Part shown: positions 21,656 to 28,684 of the stretch, one piece after another | How the letters are laid out: each line of letters opens with the position of its first letter | How positions within the stretch are numbered: position 1 is the first letter of the stretch | Assembly: GCA_002633005.1 (NCBI GenBank) | Contig: NMRA01000328.1 | Coordinates: forward strand, 1-28,684 | Direction: 5' to 3' | DNA: 28,684 nucleotides | Source of the DNA: Phoronis australis | Taxonomy: Eukaryota; Phoronida; Phoronidae | Translations under genes and position numbers: made by a program | The notes under the pieces: generated by a model | The model's database searches: none | Told to the model about the DNA's origin: nothing | The model's input: only the letters and a program-made list of their open reading frames with translations

Positions 21656-21659
21656 TACA

Positions 21660-22390
21660 GAGGAAGAACTGTCCCACTTGCCCGAGTATCCCGCGACACA
21701 CTCCCAGTGGATGGTGACTTGAACACCCAAACTGCTTACATCCCGCCGTACGACTCCCTCGTCACACACGTGGCACCTTCTAAATAGCTCCAATACAAGT
21801 CCACAATAAACTTATCAAACTTAGGCTCACTGATCTGTTCATTGGATGACAAACTGTTCTTTTCACTGGGTGCCAAACTGGGCCTATATCCACTCCCACT
21901 TCTCAACATCGCTCCAGGGCTGCTTACAGGCTCTGGGCTAGAGACAACAGCACACGGGGAATCACTGCTAGTTCCTGGAATTGCACGCTATGGGGTACGT
22001 TCGGAGGCATGGGTGACAGTAGATGAAGTGCCTCCAGTCACTGTTTGTAGTGGCCACAGCTCGCGAGGCTTCTCGCTTCAAAAACGCACTTCTCGGGGGT
22101 GGCGACGGGGCACTGCCGGGAATCAACAGCGACGGTATGGAACCCTTCTTCAGGCGTTGTTTCGCAGGGACCTTCATCAATTCAGCGTACATATCTCTGT
22201 CGTAATCTGACGGCCGAAAATGCTTGCCACTGCTTTGTACGTTGCGTGAACGGGTAGCGCTGCGTTCTTCACACGAACGAGCTAACCAAGTAAGGCGAAG
22301 TGTGTCGTCCTTCGGAAAGCGATGCAAGGTACCCAAAGCGCGCGTTAGACGATAATGAGTACATCCTGGTACACAGCAACAGCGTGGCAT
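21660..22390 (-). pseudogene. THAP-domain transposase, 3'-truncated
   Basis: The gene starts MPRCCCVPGCTHYRL at 22390. The THAP DNA-binding zinc finger (C2CH) follows: first cysteine pair in CCCVPGC, LHRFPKD, LTWLARSC, then VQSSGKHFRPSDY and LKKGSIPSL. The cysteine expected before SGKHF is Ser (QSSGKHF), so one zinc ligand appears to be lost. Past a stop near 21968 other frames still read as protein: DSPCAVVSSPEPVSSPGAM, then EPKFDKFIVDLYWSYLEG and VQVTIHWECVAGYSGKWDSS. The last two resemble the KFIVFxSCL and C..GY..xW.S blocks that follow THAP in related transposases. The gene is cut off at the junction with the inverted left arm, at about 21655. Confidence 0.7.
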
Positions 22391-22662
22391 GTTGACTGAC
22401 TCGTGAACAAAAGCAAACGACGACCGAACTTATCACATCCGAGGTAGAACAATGACTGACTTGACAGCTCTCACAGTATGACTGTATGAAAAGAAATTGG
22501 CGAGAAATTCTTGCCTCCTAAAACGTCACTTCCGGAGTAGAGGACGAGAAATTAATTAGATTATGAAAAACTGTAATTAAGTGAAAAATATGTCTGGGAT
22601 AATCAACAGACCTTATGTTTGCTAAAAGTGACATGAAAAAGGTTGCCTTCGCCTTTAAGGAC

Positions 22663-22732
22663 TTGTTATCATCATAAAATGAGACAGTAGGTGTTGTAGA
22701 TTGTTATCATCATAAAATGAGACAGTAGGTGT
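22663..22732. repeat. 38-bp tandem duplication beside the foldback element
   Basis: The unit starting TTGTTATCATCATAAAATGA at 22663 is repeated from 22701 with 32 bases retained. It abuts the outer end of the Kolobok-like element by 4 bases. Confidence 0.85.
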
Positions 22733-23677
22733 AATAAACGACAAAAAAGTATTACATCTACACATTTTGAATTTCATGAAAGATAGGGGTTTAAAATACA
22801 TTATGAGTTTAAAAATCTAAAGTGTCAGTACACAAAACAAAATGAGAATTCTACACTGCCAAGTCTGAGAGAGTGATATACAGATAATACGTTTATTAAC
22901 TAACATAACAATTGGCAAAATACAATAATATCACAATAACATTAGTGTTCATACATTGGACAAACATTAAAAGACTGAGATAAGGCATCATTAGCATAAA
23001 TACTTAATAAATAAGTGGTGCTACATATTAACACTCCACAGAATACAACATGGCGAACATTAATGAGTAAGTGATGACTAAATTTCCATATATGTTTGTG
23101 TATGTGGTTGCGTGTGTGTGCGTGTATGTGTCCAAAAATGAGTAATGTTTCTGCGTAATATTGCAAATTGTATATGGTTATTCACGATGGAGATGATTGC
23201 GGGAGTCATATCATAGTAAGTATCTAAAATTTTGTTCTTGTAATATCTTGAAAGTCCAGCAAGTGTGAAAACGTATACAGTGAGTTTTTTGTAAAATGGA
23301 GTCTTGAGTATAAGGCTGTATTTGCAAAATGTAAAAATGAAATTTCGTAAGAGATATGGCGAACGGCAATTTCTATTTTGATCTGCTGTGATAGGAAATG
23401 AAATTGTTTTGAAAGTAAAGTGGAAGTTGTAATTTATTTTCCATCAGAATATATTAAGAGTGCCTTCAGGCGGAAGAATTTTTTAAAAACTTGGATATCA
23501 GATTTGTATTGGAAAAGTAGTGGGTGTTGGGATCATTCTTAATAAAACATATTAGGTGGTGGGACAGAAAATGATTGCCTTGAGAACAACATACAATTAA
23601 ATTTAAATCCGACGATTTACAATACAAAGATGACTACTACAGCTGCGAGTTTAGTAATGTCTCGGCAGTTATCTTAC
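22733..23677. other. Non-coding, downstream (minus strand) of the SUEL exon
   Basis: AT-rich with no recognised exon. A TG-rich microsatellite-like run lies at about 23090-23133. If the SUEL exon splices on to the CUB exon, this is the start of that intron. Confidence 0.45.
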
Positions 23678-23974
23678 CTGATTCGCATTCATATTGAACA
23701 GTCACATAGTTACTTTCAGTTGTCTGTGTAGCACCTGGACAACGGCCTTCATCAGTTATTATTGTACCTGTCCGTGCTAGAAATTCACATTGATGATGTC
23801 CACTGCATTTCCCTTTAATACTGTTTGCATAATCAGTATCTACAGTTCCAAGACAATAGCCTTCTCCTTTCTCACAGTTAGGCCTTTTCCCATACAATAT
23901 AGCTCTGATTAGAAGTACTTGGTTAGCACCAAAGCACTCCACTAATGCCTTCCGTCCAGCGCATATGTCTTTCC
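23678..23974 (-). CDS. SUEL-type (galactose/rhamnose-binding) lectin domain exon
   Basis: This is one internal exon encoding a complete SUEL lectin domain, which binds galactose or rhamnose sugars outside the cell. On the minus strand the acceptor TTTATTCCGTTTAG precedes 23974 and the donor CAG|GTAAGA follows 23678. The exon is 297 bp, exactly 99 codons, phase 1 at both ends and free of stops. Eight cysteines follow the family pattern: DIC, VEC, PNC, GYC, GKC, HQC, GRC and YEC. The AxYG motif appears as AILYGKR, and the final YVTVQYEC fits the last strand. Phase 1-1 single-exon SUEL modules are usual in animal adhesion receptors and lectins. Other exons of the gene are not certain; the CUB-like exon at 18170-18529 has a compatible phase. 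Confidence 0.85.
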
Positions 23975-24452
23975 CTAAACGGAATAAACAATTTATTTTG
24001 TAGAAAATATTAACAGTAAACCTATTAATTATGTCAAACCACTTCACCACTAAGTGTTTAGTTAATGGGCATGAGCTGTCTTAAAACATATCCTGTGGCG
24101 CTTTTCATTTGCCATCTTACCAGAGATTAGTATTTTTTACCTTACTTATGTTTAGTCAGTACCTATTACTTGTAATTGTATTAGTCAAAAAAATGATCTG
24201 ACTTGTAATTGAATAAGTCATATAAATGGCCTTACTTGTAATTGTATTAGTCATATAAATGACGTTACTTGTAATTGTATTAATCATAATAAATGACCTT
24301 ATATCGCCAACCCCGGTCTTTGTTTTATCTCTGGTAACGAGCTTGTGACGCACAAACTATTATATATCATTCGGGACATATGTCCATCATAAAATCATTT
24401 TTATAATCTCGCAATAACTGGTGTTTCAATTCAACAACTTGTGCATGAAGTA
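23975..24452. other. Upstream (minus strand) intron sequence with a minisatellite
   Basis: The stretch begins with the splice acceptor of the SUEL exon. It has no recognised coding part. The 33-bp array inside it is listed separately. Confidence 0.5.
24168..24300. repeat. 33-bp minisatellite, four copies
   Basis: Units beginning ACTTGTAATTG start at 24168, 24201, 24234 and 24267, each exactly 33 bases, with a few substitutions. Because 33 is a multiple of three, the minus strand gives a repetitive open frame (TNTITS-like). This is a by-product, not evidence of a gene. Confidence 0.9.
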
Positions 24453-24706
24453 CATGCGCGCACCCAGCCTTGAATATGGGGGGGCTCGAATTCCTGACTT
24501 TGTGGACCTCTTGGTAACAAAAAAGTGGGCGGACTAAAAGAAAACGGGCGCACCCCTGTGAATTACGCGTTTATTGCGCATGATTAATTGACTTATGCAT
24601 CATTTTCTCGGACTTTTTGTGGCTCAGAGGCGGACCTTTTTGCCCACTTCGCCAAATGGGGGGGCTCCTTTGAGCCCCCCGAGCCCCCCCCCTGGGTGCG
24701 CGCATG
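24453..24706. mobile_element. MITE, 254 bp, with CATGCGCGCACCCAG inverted ends
   Basis: The sequence CATGCGCGCACCCAG at 24453-24467 recurs inverted at 24692-24706. CATG is itself a palindrome, so it may be either a 4-bp target duplication or part of the ends. Inside there are long G and C runs (e.g. GAGCCCCCCGAGCC) and no coding capacity. It is a small non-autonomous DNA transposon; its superfamily cannot be told. Confidence 0.7.
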
Positions 24707-25510
24707 AAATATTACCTCTGCATTAAAACCTCCACATTTTTACTCTGTCTTTGCTAGGTCATTATATTTCTCGTACATGTCTTTAGATATGACGTACACA
24801 TCACTTCTTGACCCCTCGTAGGATTTGGAGGAGTTGAAACACAAAAAACTTTTGTCCGTTGGGTGATAATTCCTCTGAATCGCACGATTGGTCTGTACCG
24901 CTGTTTCCCAGTAATCTGCACCGCTGTTCCCGGTCCTTGTATTCCCCCGTTCCTATGTTCCCCAACCGATTTTCCATTGTTCCTGTGCTCCTCGACCCTA
25001 TTTTCTACTATCCCGATGTTCCCCTGACCATGCGTTCACCTGTCCTAATGTTTCCCCGACTCCATGTTCCGCAGCCTCGATGTTCCGCGGCCCTACTAAT
25101 GTTTTCCCTTACAAGAAGGACATGATTGTCTAGAATGACCAGGGCTATAACATCTACACGTACACGTGGAAGAGAGTATCCCTGCTGTAAATTGATTGAC
25201 TTTTTGAAAAAATGAAGTTTAATAGAACAAATCTCATTTACAGCAAGCCCTATTCTTGTATAAATACAAAGGCACAAATAAACATATTTAAACTTGTCAT
25301 AAGTTACTCAATACTGAACTTAATATGGTGCCTTTTCATGTAAGCGATTTTGTTGGTCACTGGCTCAGATTAAACTTTCCTGGGGGTATGACCCAAAGTT
25401 GCAGTACACAAATCCTTGACAGGGTTTCATTCTGCATTCAGCTTTCGTTGAAAATATTCACAGATAGTCTTTGACGTTGTAATATTAAAATCTAAAAAAT
25501 ATTTATCAAT
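24707..25510. other. Spacer with a degenerate TGTTCCC-rich stretch
   Basis: No gene is recognised. From about 24905 to 25110 the plus strand repeats TGTTCCC or TTCCCC-like words every 18-22 bases, a decayed low-complexity array. The open frame over it (rich in Pro, Ser, Phe) is explained by the repeat. Confidence 0.45.
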
Positions 25511-25664
25511 ATAGATTATTACATGGCGAAGTCGTTATCCCCCATTATCGTGGATTTTGTAGAATTATCACCCTCAGGGCTAAGGCCCTTCGGGCGATAA
25601 TTCTCCAAAATCCACTCGGGCTCTAGATAAGGGGGATAACGACTGAGAACATGTAATAATCTAT
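25511..25664. mobile_element. Hairpin (foldback) MITE of ~154 bp
   Basis: The left arm ATAGATTATTACATG...AGTCGTTATCCCCC...GTGGATTTTGTAGAATTATC (25511-25569) pairs with the right arm (25595-25664) over almost its whole length. The only sizeable gap is about 10 bases in the right arm. The loop is short and itself contains GGGCTAAGGCCC. No coding capacity. Target duplication is not evident. Confidence 0.7.
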
Positions 25665-26131
25665 TTATACCACTTACTGAACGAGAAACATTGCAATGAA
25701 TCGATCTACCTTTCTCAACTCGCCCCGGCTTTGTAACTACTTTCTATGTCAGAGGCCCGGGGTCGGAGGTCGTGACCTTTTAAGAAAAGCCGAGCTATTT
25801 TTGTCAAATAATACTTTTACTGAAAACCAATTGAAAACTTAAACAAAATAGAAATATAAGTGAATCTACAAATTAAGGTTTAGCAACTGTTATAGCTTAC
25901 TACACATTTTATCACGCTAAGCTTCGACCGGGAAAATATCGTCTGCTAAAGTAGTAACTGAGTATAATGCTCAAGTCAAAATATCCCGACTACACGATAG
26001 CCGCATTCAAGTGAGAGAACACGAAAGAAAAAGCCTTCACTGAATTAAAATATCGTTTTTATGGAAATTATGCGTCTTATTTTTCATAGCGTATAAATGT
26101 CGGTACAATACCCTTTACTGAACATGCGATT
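25665..26131. other. AT-rich spacer, nothing recognised
   Basis: No open frame or repeat of note, apart from TTATACCAC directly after the hairpin element. That word also occurs at the inner end of the inverted repeats at 26132 and 28473. Confidence 0.4.
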
Positions 26132-26342
26132 GTTGCGCGTACTCATTTAAGTATTCTATTTTCACGTTCGATGACGTTAGCCGCTGAGTGCTGTAGCGGT
26201 AAAATCGGCGACTCGAAACGCTTGAGGCCCAGGTTTGAAACCGGCCTCGGTTTCCCGCCAGATTGTTATCTCACTAGTGAGATAACTAAATGGGTTATTA
26301 CACGGTTGTATTTGCCATTTGACGCTAATATTGCGGTATAAA
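26132..26342 (+). repeat. Left copy of a tRNA-like inverted repeat
   Basis: This 211-bp segment matches, in inverted orientation, 28473-28684. In order it has GCGCGTACTCATTTAAG, TGACGTTA (26172-26179, CRE-like), a diverged tRNA-like part (about 26180-26250) and CGGTTTCCCGCCA. A 22-bp perfect palindrome follows (26265-26286), then GGGTTATTACACGG and GACGCTAATATTG, ending GGTATAAA. Inside that point the two copies stop matching. Confidence 0.85.
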
Positions 26343-26485
26343 TAACAGCGAGCAAGGCTTCCCGCGCGTGAGTAGCCTACTGAATTGACCTTGAGACAGC
26401 CGCGCAGCTAGAAGTCTCGCCGCGTTTCTTGAGTTGGGGCTCGTCTCTGTTTGAATGAACGTGTGTATGGAATTCGCCGCCGAAG
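26343..26485. promoter_or_regulatory. CpG-rich stretch, possible promoter/5' UTR
   Basis: Compared with its surroundings the stretch 26345-26485 is rich in CpG (CCCGCGCGTG, GCCGCGCAGC, CGCCGCG). It lies directly before an ATG in a good initiation context. No TATA box is clear. This is an inference from base composition. Confidence 0.35.
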
Positions 26486-27001
26486 ATGGGTCCGTTTAAG
26501 AAGTTGTTTGCGTGTTCTTGCCACTGGGAGTACGTACAGTTGCGACACCCGATTTGTCAATCATAACCTTGTCACCTCGGAATTCCAGAATTATCTGGTT
26601 GGCGCGCGTTTGGTTATTTTACTAATGTTTTGCAGACAATGAAATGTAAGGCGTATGGATTTCTACTTTGCACTACCTTATGATCTGCCCATGTAACATT
26701 AAAAAATACGTACTCGGTGTTAGTAACCAATCGTGTCGTAACACATTCCATTTCATGAGAGAAATCTTTTTACAAAATCAAATATTTTGTGAAGTGGTCT
26801 TTATATTAAAAGGATCTTAATACATGTGTCAAAACGATCATGCCTCATGCTTTATTTTCTATAGATATTTCAAGTGTAAGCAAACGCACCCCGGCCAACT
26901 CGCGATCGAGAACGCCCGGAAGGCGATCGAGAACGAGACCTTGCACCATAGATTATTGTCTATGCTTGCACTAAAAATGGCAGACGACAGTGACGTACCC
27001 G
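26486..27001 (+). CDS. Candidate two-exon gene start, unknown function
   Basis: A possible gene start not matching any family I know. Exon 1 runs from the ATG at 26486 (context GCCGCCGAAGATGG) to 26529, followed by GTACGT; it encodes MGPFKKLFACSCHW plus two bases. Exon 2 is 26865-27001, after the acceptor TTTATTTTCTATAG and before the donor G|GTGAGT. The phases agree: two bases plus one make GAA. Exon 2 gives QLAIENARKAIENETLHHRL and then ALKMADDSDVP. An alternative is that translation starts at the ATG inside exon 2 (26978, AAAAATGG), exon 2 then being mostly 5' UTR. The AIEN repeat is encoded by the motif GCGATCGAGAACG, which recurs in non-coding sequence downstream, so part of the exon may be repeat-derived. 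Later exons are not identified. Confidence 0.35.
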
Positions 27002-28472
27002 GTGAGTTTAAGTGTCATTTACTGCTTAAATAGAGGCCACTTTGGTACGAATGCTACACACAGAAAAGCGTCAGAGTGTAACCTTTGTTGTGGATCTGAA
27101 ATGATACTTGGCTTTTGCTTATTTTTCAAAATAAAGAGCTCAGAAAGCAATGGCTTTCGGTAAAATGCCTTGCGCCTCGTAAAATCGACAATTTCTACTT
27201 GTTATTAGCAATTACAGGGTTCTTAAGAAGAGACGTGTGACGTCTATAGTTTAATCGTCCTGGTGACACATTTGTTAGTTATGATTTGTGAAACAACTTG
27301 AGATATTTACCAATACAAGCAGATATTTGTGTGAGACGGCGATCGGGAACGAAGTCATTAATTCTCTTTGGCAATCTTGAACATTAAAAAAGCGATCGTG
27401 AACGCATTTTTTCTCTGCATTGGCCTGAATAGTCCTTCAGGTTACGGTATTATGTCAATAATTTTAGAATAATACGGAGCCTGGATTAGTTGATGGGTTG
27501 ATTAATTACATTTCATCGTTTTTCATGATTTCAAAGTGAGATTTAGCCTAACAAACATAACTGAATGCGTTTGATTAATTCAGTTGAATTGTAGCCACAC
27601 GAGGAGTCCTTCATGGTGTTAACGTCCACGCCTTCAATAAGAGTAGTACAACTGCTGCATGTCATGAAGGAGTGTGTGTGTATGTTGTGGAGCCTCGCTT
27701 AGGAACTAAGAAATCGACTTAGTATGACCCCGGCAATAAAACACAGTAACACTACAACAAGCAAGACCTTTACCAGCCCTGTGATTGACGCATTGCATGC
27801 TTCAAGAGTTTTTTTACCAATATAGTAAAACACGACATCACAGGCGCTTGGGTTTATCGCAAATGGCGTCACTCAATAATATATATAAGAAAACATAAAG
27901 GTTGGACACTCGAAATCTGTTTGCTCAGAATTTTCTACTCATATGTGCATGGAACTCCACAAAACTAGCATCGGACAACTCTTAGAACACTTTCTTTCAT
28001 TCGATCTCTTCAAATTGCCTTCGAGTGGTGATTTGGCGACAAAAATGCCAAAAGAATGCCAAAATCACAAATTCAAGGAAGTGATTCCGTGATGTCATGG
28101 CAGACGGTCTTCGCACATCCGGGTTTTTGACGGAGGCTCCGTGCTTAATCCGAAAGTCTTATTTCGCGCGTCTTTCATCGTCAATCCCTCGACTACTTCA
28201 TCATAAGAAGCAGAGAGCACTTTATTGCCAAATAAATGTAATTACTCACGTATTTGTGTCAAATATAAATTATCCTGATACTGTATTGATATGCGAAGTT
28301 TTATTTGTACTGTGATTTCTTATGAAGGTTTTACTTTTGGCTAAAACCATGGAGTTAACTCGTCGGCCACGCGCATTGTAATACTTGCACGGACTGCGTT
28401 TCCTGGCCGAGTGTGTGTTGTGCTTCAATCAAAAAAGTGCCTGATGTCAAGATGAGAAACAAGATACGCCAG
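27002..28472. other. Interval inside the inverted repeats, no clear gene
   Basis: The sequence is mainly AT-rich. Two further GCGATCGNGAACG motifs lie at 27339 and 27392. A short hairpin (GTGATTTGGC at 28028 with GCCAAAATCAC at 28058) precedes an ATG at 28097 in a CpG-richer patch. The frame from that ATG (72 codons, MADGLRTSGF...) has no recognised domain and is not called as a gene. Confidence 0.4.
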
Positions 28473-28684
28473 TTTATACCACAATATTAGCGTCAAATGG
28501 CAGATAAAACCGTGTAATAACCCATAAAGTTATCTCACTAGTGAGATAACGATTTGGCGGGAAACCGAGGACGGAGTCGAACCCGGGACCTTGGTATTGC
28601 TGATCGCCGACTTTAACCACTACACCACGCAGCGACTGACGTCATCAAGAGTGAAAAAAGAATACTTAAATGAGCACGCGCAAT
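28473..28684 (-). repeat. Right copy of the tRNA-like inverted repeat (cut by window end)
   Basis: The better-preserved copy. On the minus strand it contains an A-box-like TGGTGTAGTGGTTAAAG (28627-28611) and a B-box GGTTCGACTCC (28583-28573), about 30 bases apart. This is an RNA polymerase III internal promoter of tRNA type. TGACGTCA (28637-28644) lies just upstream and the 22-bp palindrome at 28529-28550. The repeat extends at least 40 bases upstream of the tRNA-like part, which a simple SINE would not. It may be a SINE with a composite head or the terminal repeat of a larger element. Confidence 0.8.

Larger units (their letters stand above)
21054..22658 (-). mobile_element. Kolobok-like (TTAA, THAP) foldback transposon derivative
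   Basis: The unit is bounded by TTAA on both sides (21054-21057 and 22655-22658), with inverted ends starting AGGCGAAGGCAACC. Kolobok/T2 elements use TTAA targets, have AGG-type ends and encode THAP-bearing proteins (established knowledge). The right arm (22344-22658, 315 bp) matches, inverted, the left arm (21054-21215 plus 21494-21655). The left arm has an extra 278 bp (21216-21493). Both arms run past the untranslated end into the first codons of the THAP gene. The left arm is therefore not a normal 3' end but an inverted copy of the 5' end. The centre is the 5' portion of the transposase gene. The derivative cannot encode a full transposase. Confidence 0.7.

Noticed and set aside
21842-22210. 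122-codon plus-strand open frame
   Set aside because: Antisense to the THAP transposase fragment, which has recognisable motifs on the minus strand.
23975-24050. N-terminal extension of the SUEL open frame with a possible start Met
   Set aside because: A good splice acceptor lies at 23975 and the domain exon starts there in the usual phase 1. The extension reads as intron.
24859-25125. Pro/Ser/Phe-rich open frame
   Set aside because: It is explained by the degenerate TGTTCCC repeat it runs through.
28097-28315. 72-codon open frame starting MADGLRTSGF
   Set aside because: No domain, no splice signals that would extend it, and no conservation evidence. Kept only as a remark on the interval.

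Overview
This is eukaryotic, almost certainly invertebrate-metazoan, DNA. It is AT-rich and intron-bearing, full of decayed transposable elements, with only two or three sparse candidate host exons. The mix of elements (Jockey/CR1-like and R2-like LINEs, a gypsy element with copia-type gene order, a THAP-bearing TTAA transposon, a tRNA-like repeat) fits a marine invertebrate. Gmr1-type gypsy elements were first described from deuterostomes, so a hemichordate, echinoderm or lancelet-like animal is plausible, but the sequence does not settle it.

Layout. 1-2045: 3' part of a Jockey/CR1-like LINE (+) with a repeat-built 3' UTR and an assembly scar at an N. 2046-4985: non-coding, with one MITE-like block, a possible tRNA-like SINE and a decayed repeat built on TGCACTT motifs. 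4985-6545: a LINE whose reverse-transcriptase core is missing but whose C-terminal zinc finger and endonuclease-like tail remain. 7040-9770: an AP-endonuclease LINE split by about 1.4 kb of unrelated DNA. 10326-16361: a complete but dead LTR retrotransposon (-) with exact 5-bp target duplication, two LTRs, PBS and weak PPT, and gene order gag-PR-INT-RT-RNaseH. Its proteins are Ty3/gypsy-like, but its order is that of Ty1/copia (Gmr1 type).

18170-23974 holds the best host-gene signal. On the minus strand lie a SUEL-type lectin exon (23974-23678) and, 5.1 kb downstream, a CUB-like exon (18529-18170). Both are bounded by good splice sites and both are phase 1-1, so they could be joined in one secreted or cell-surface protein. 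The interval between them carries a full-length decayed Mutator-like transposase (19116-20735) and a Kolobok-like foldback transposon (21054-22658). In the foldback both arms carry the start of the THAP gene.

23975-28684 is repeat-rich: a 33-bp minisatellite, a MITE with CATG-flanked inverted ends, a long hairpin element, and two inverted copies of a roughly 212-bp repeat that contains a tRNA-like pol III promoter and a 22-bp perfect palindrome. The 2.1 kb between those two copies contains a phase-matched pair of candidate 5' exons of unknown function (26486-26529 and 26865-27001). No bacterial features, rRNA genes or CRISPR arrays are present.
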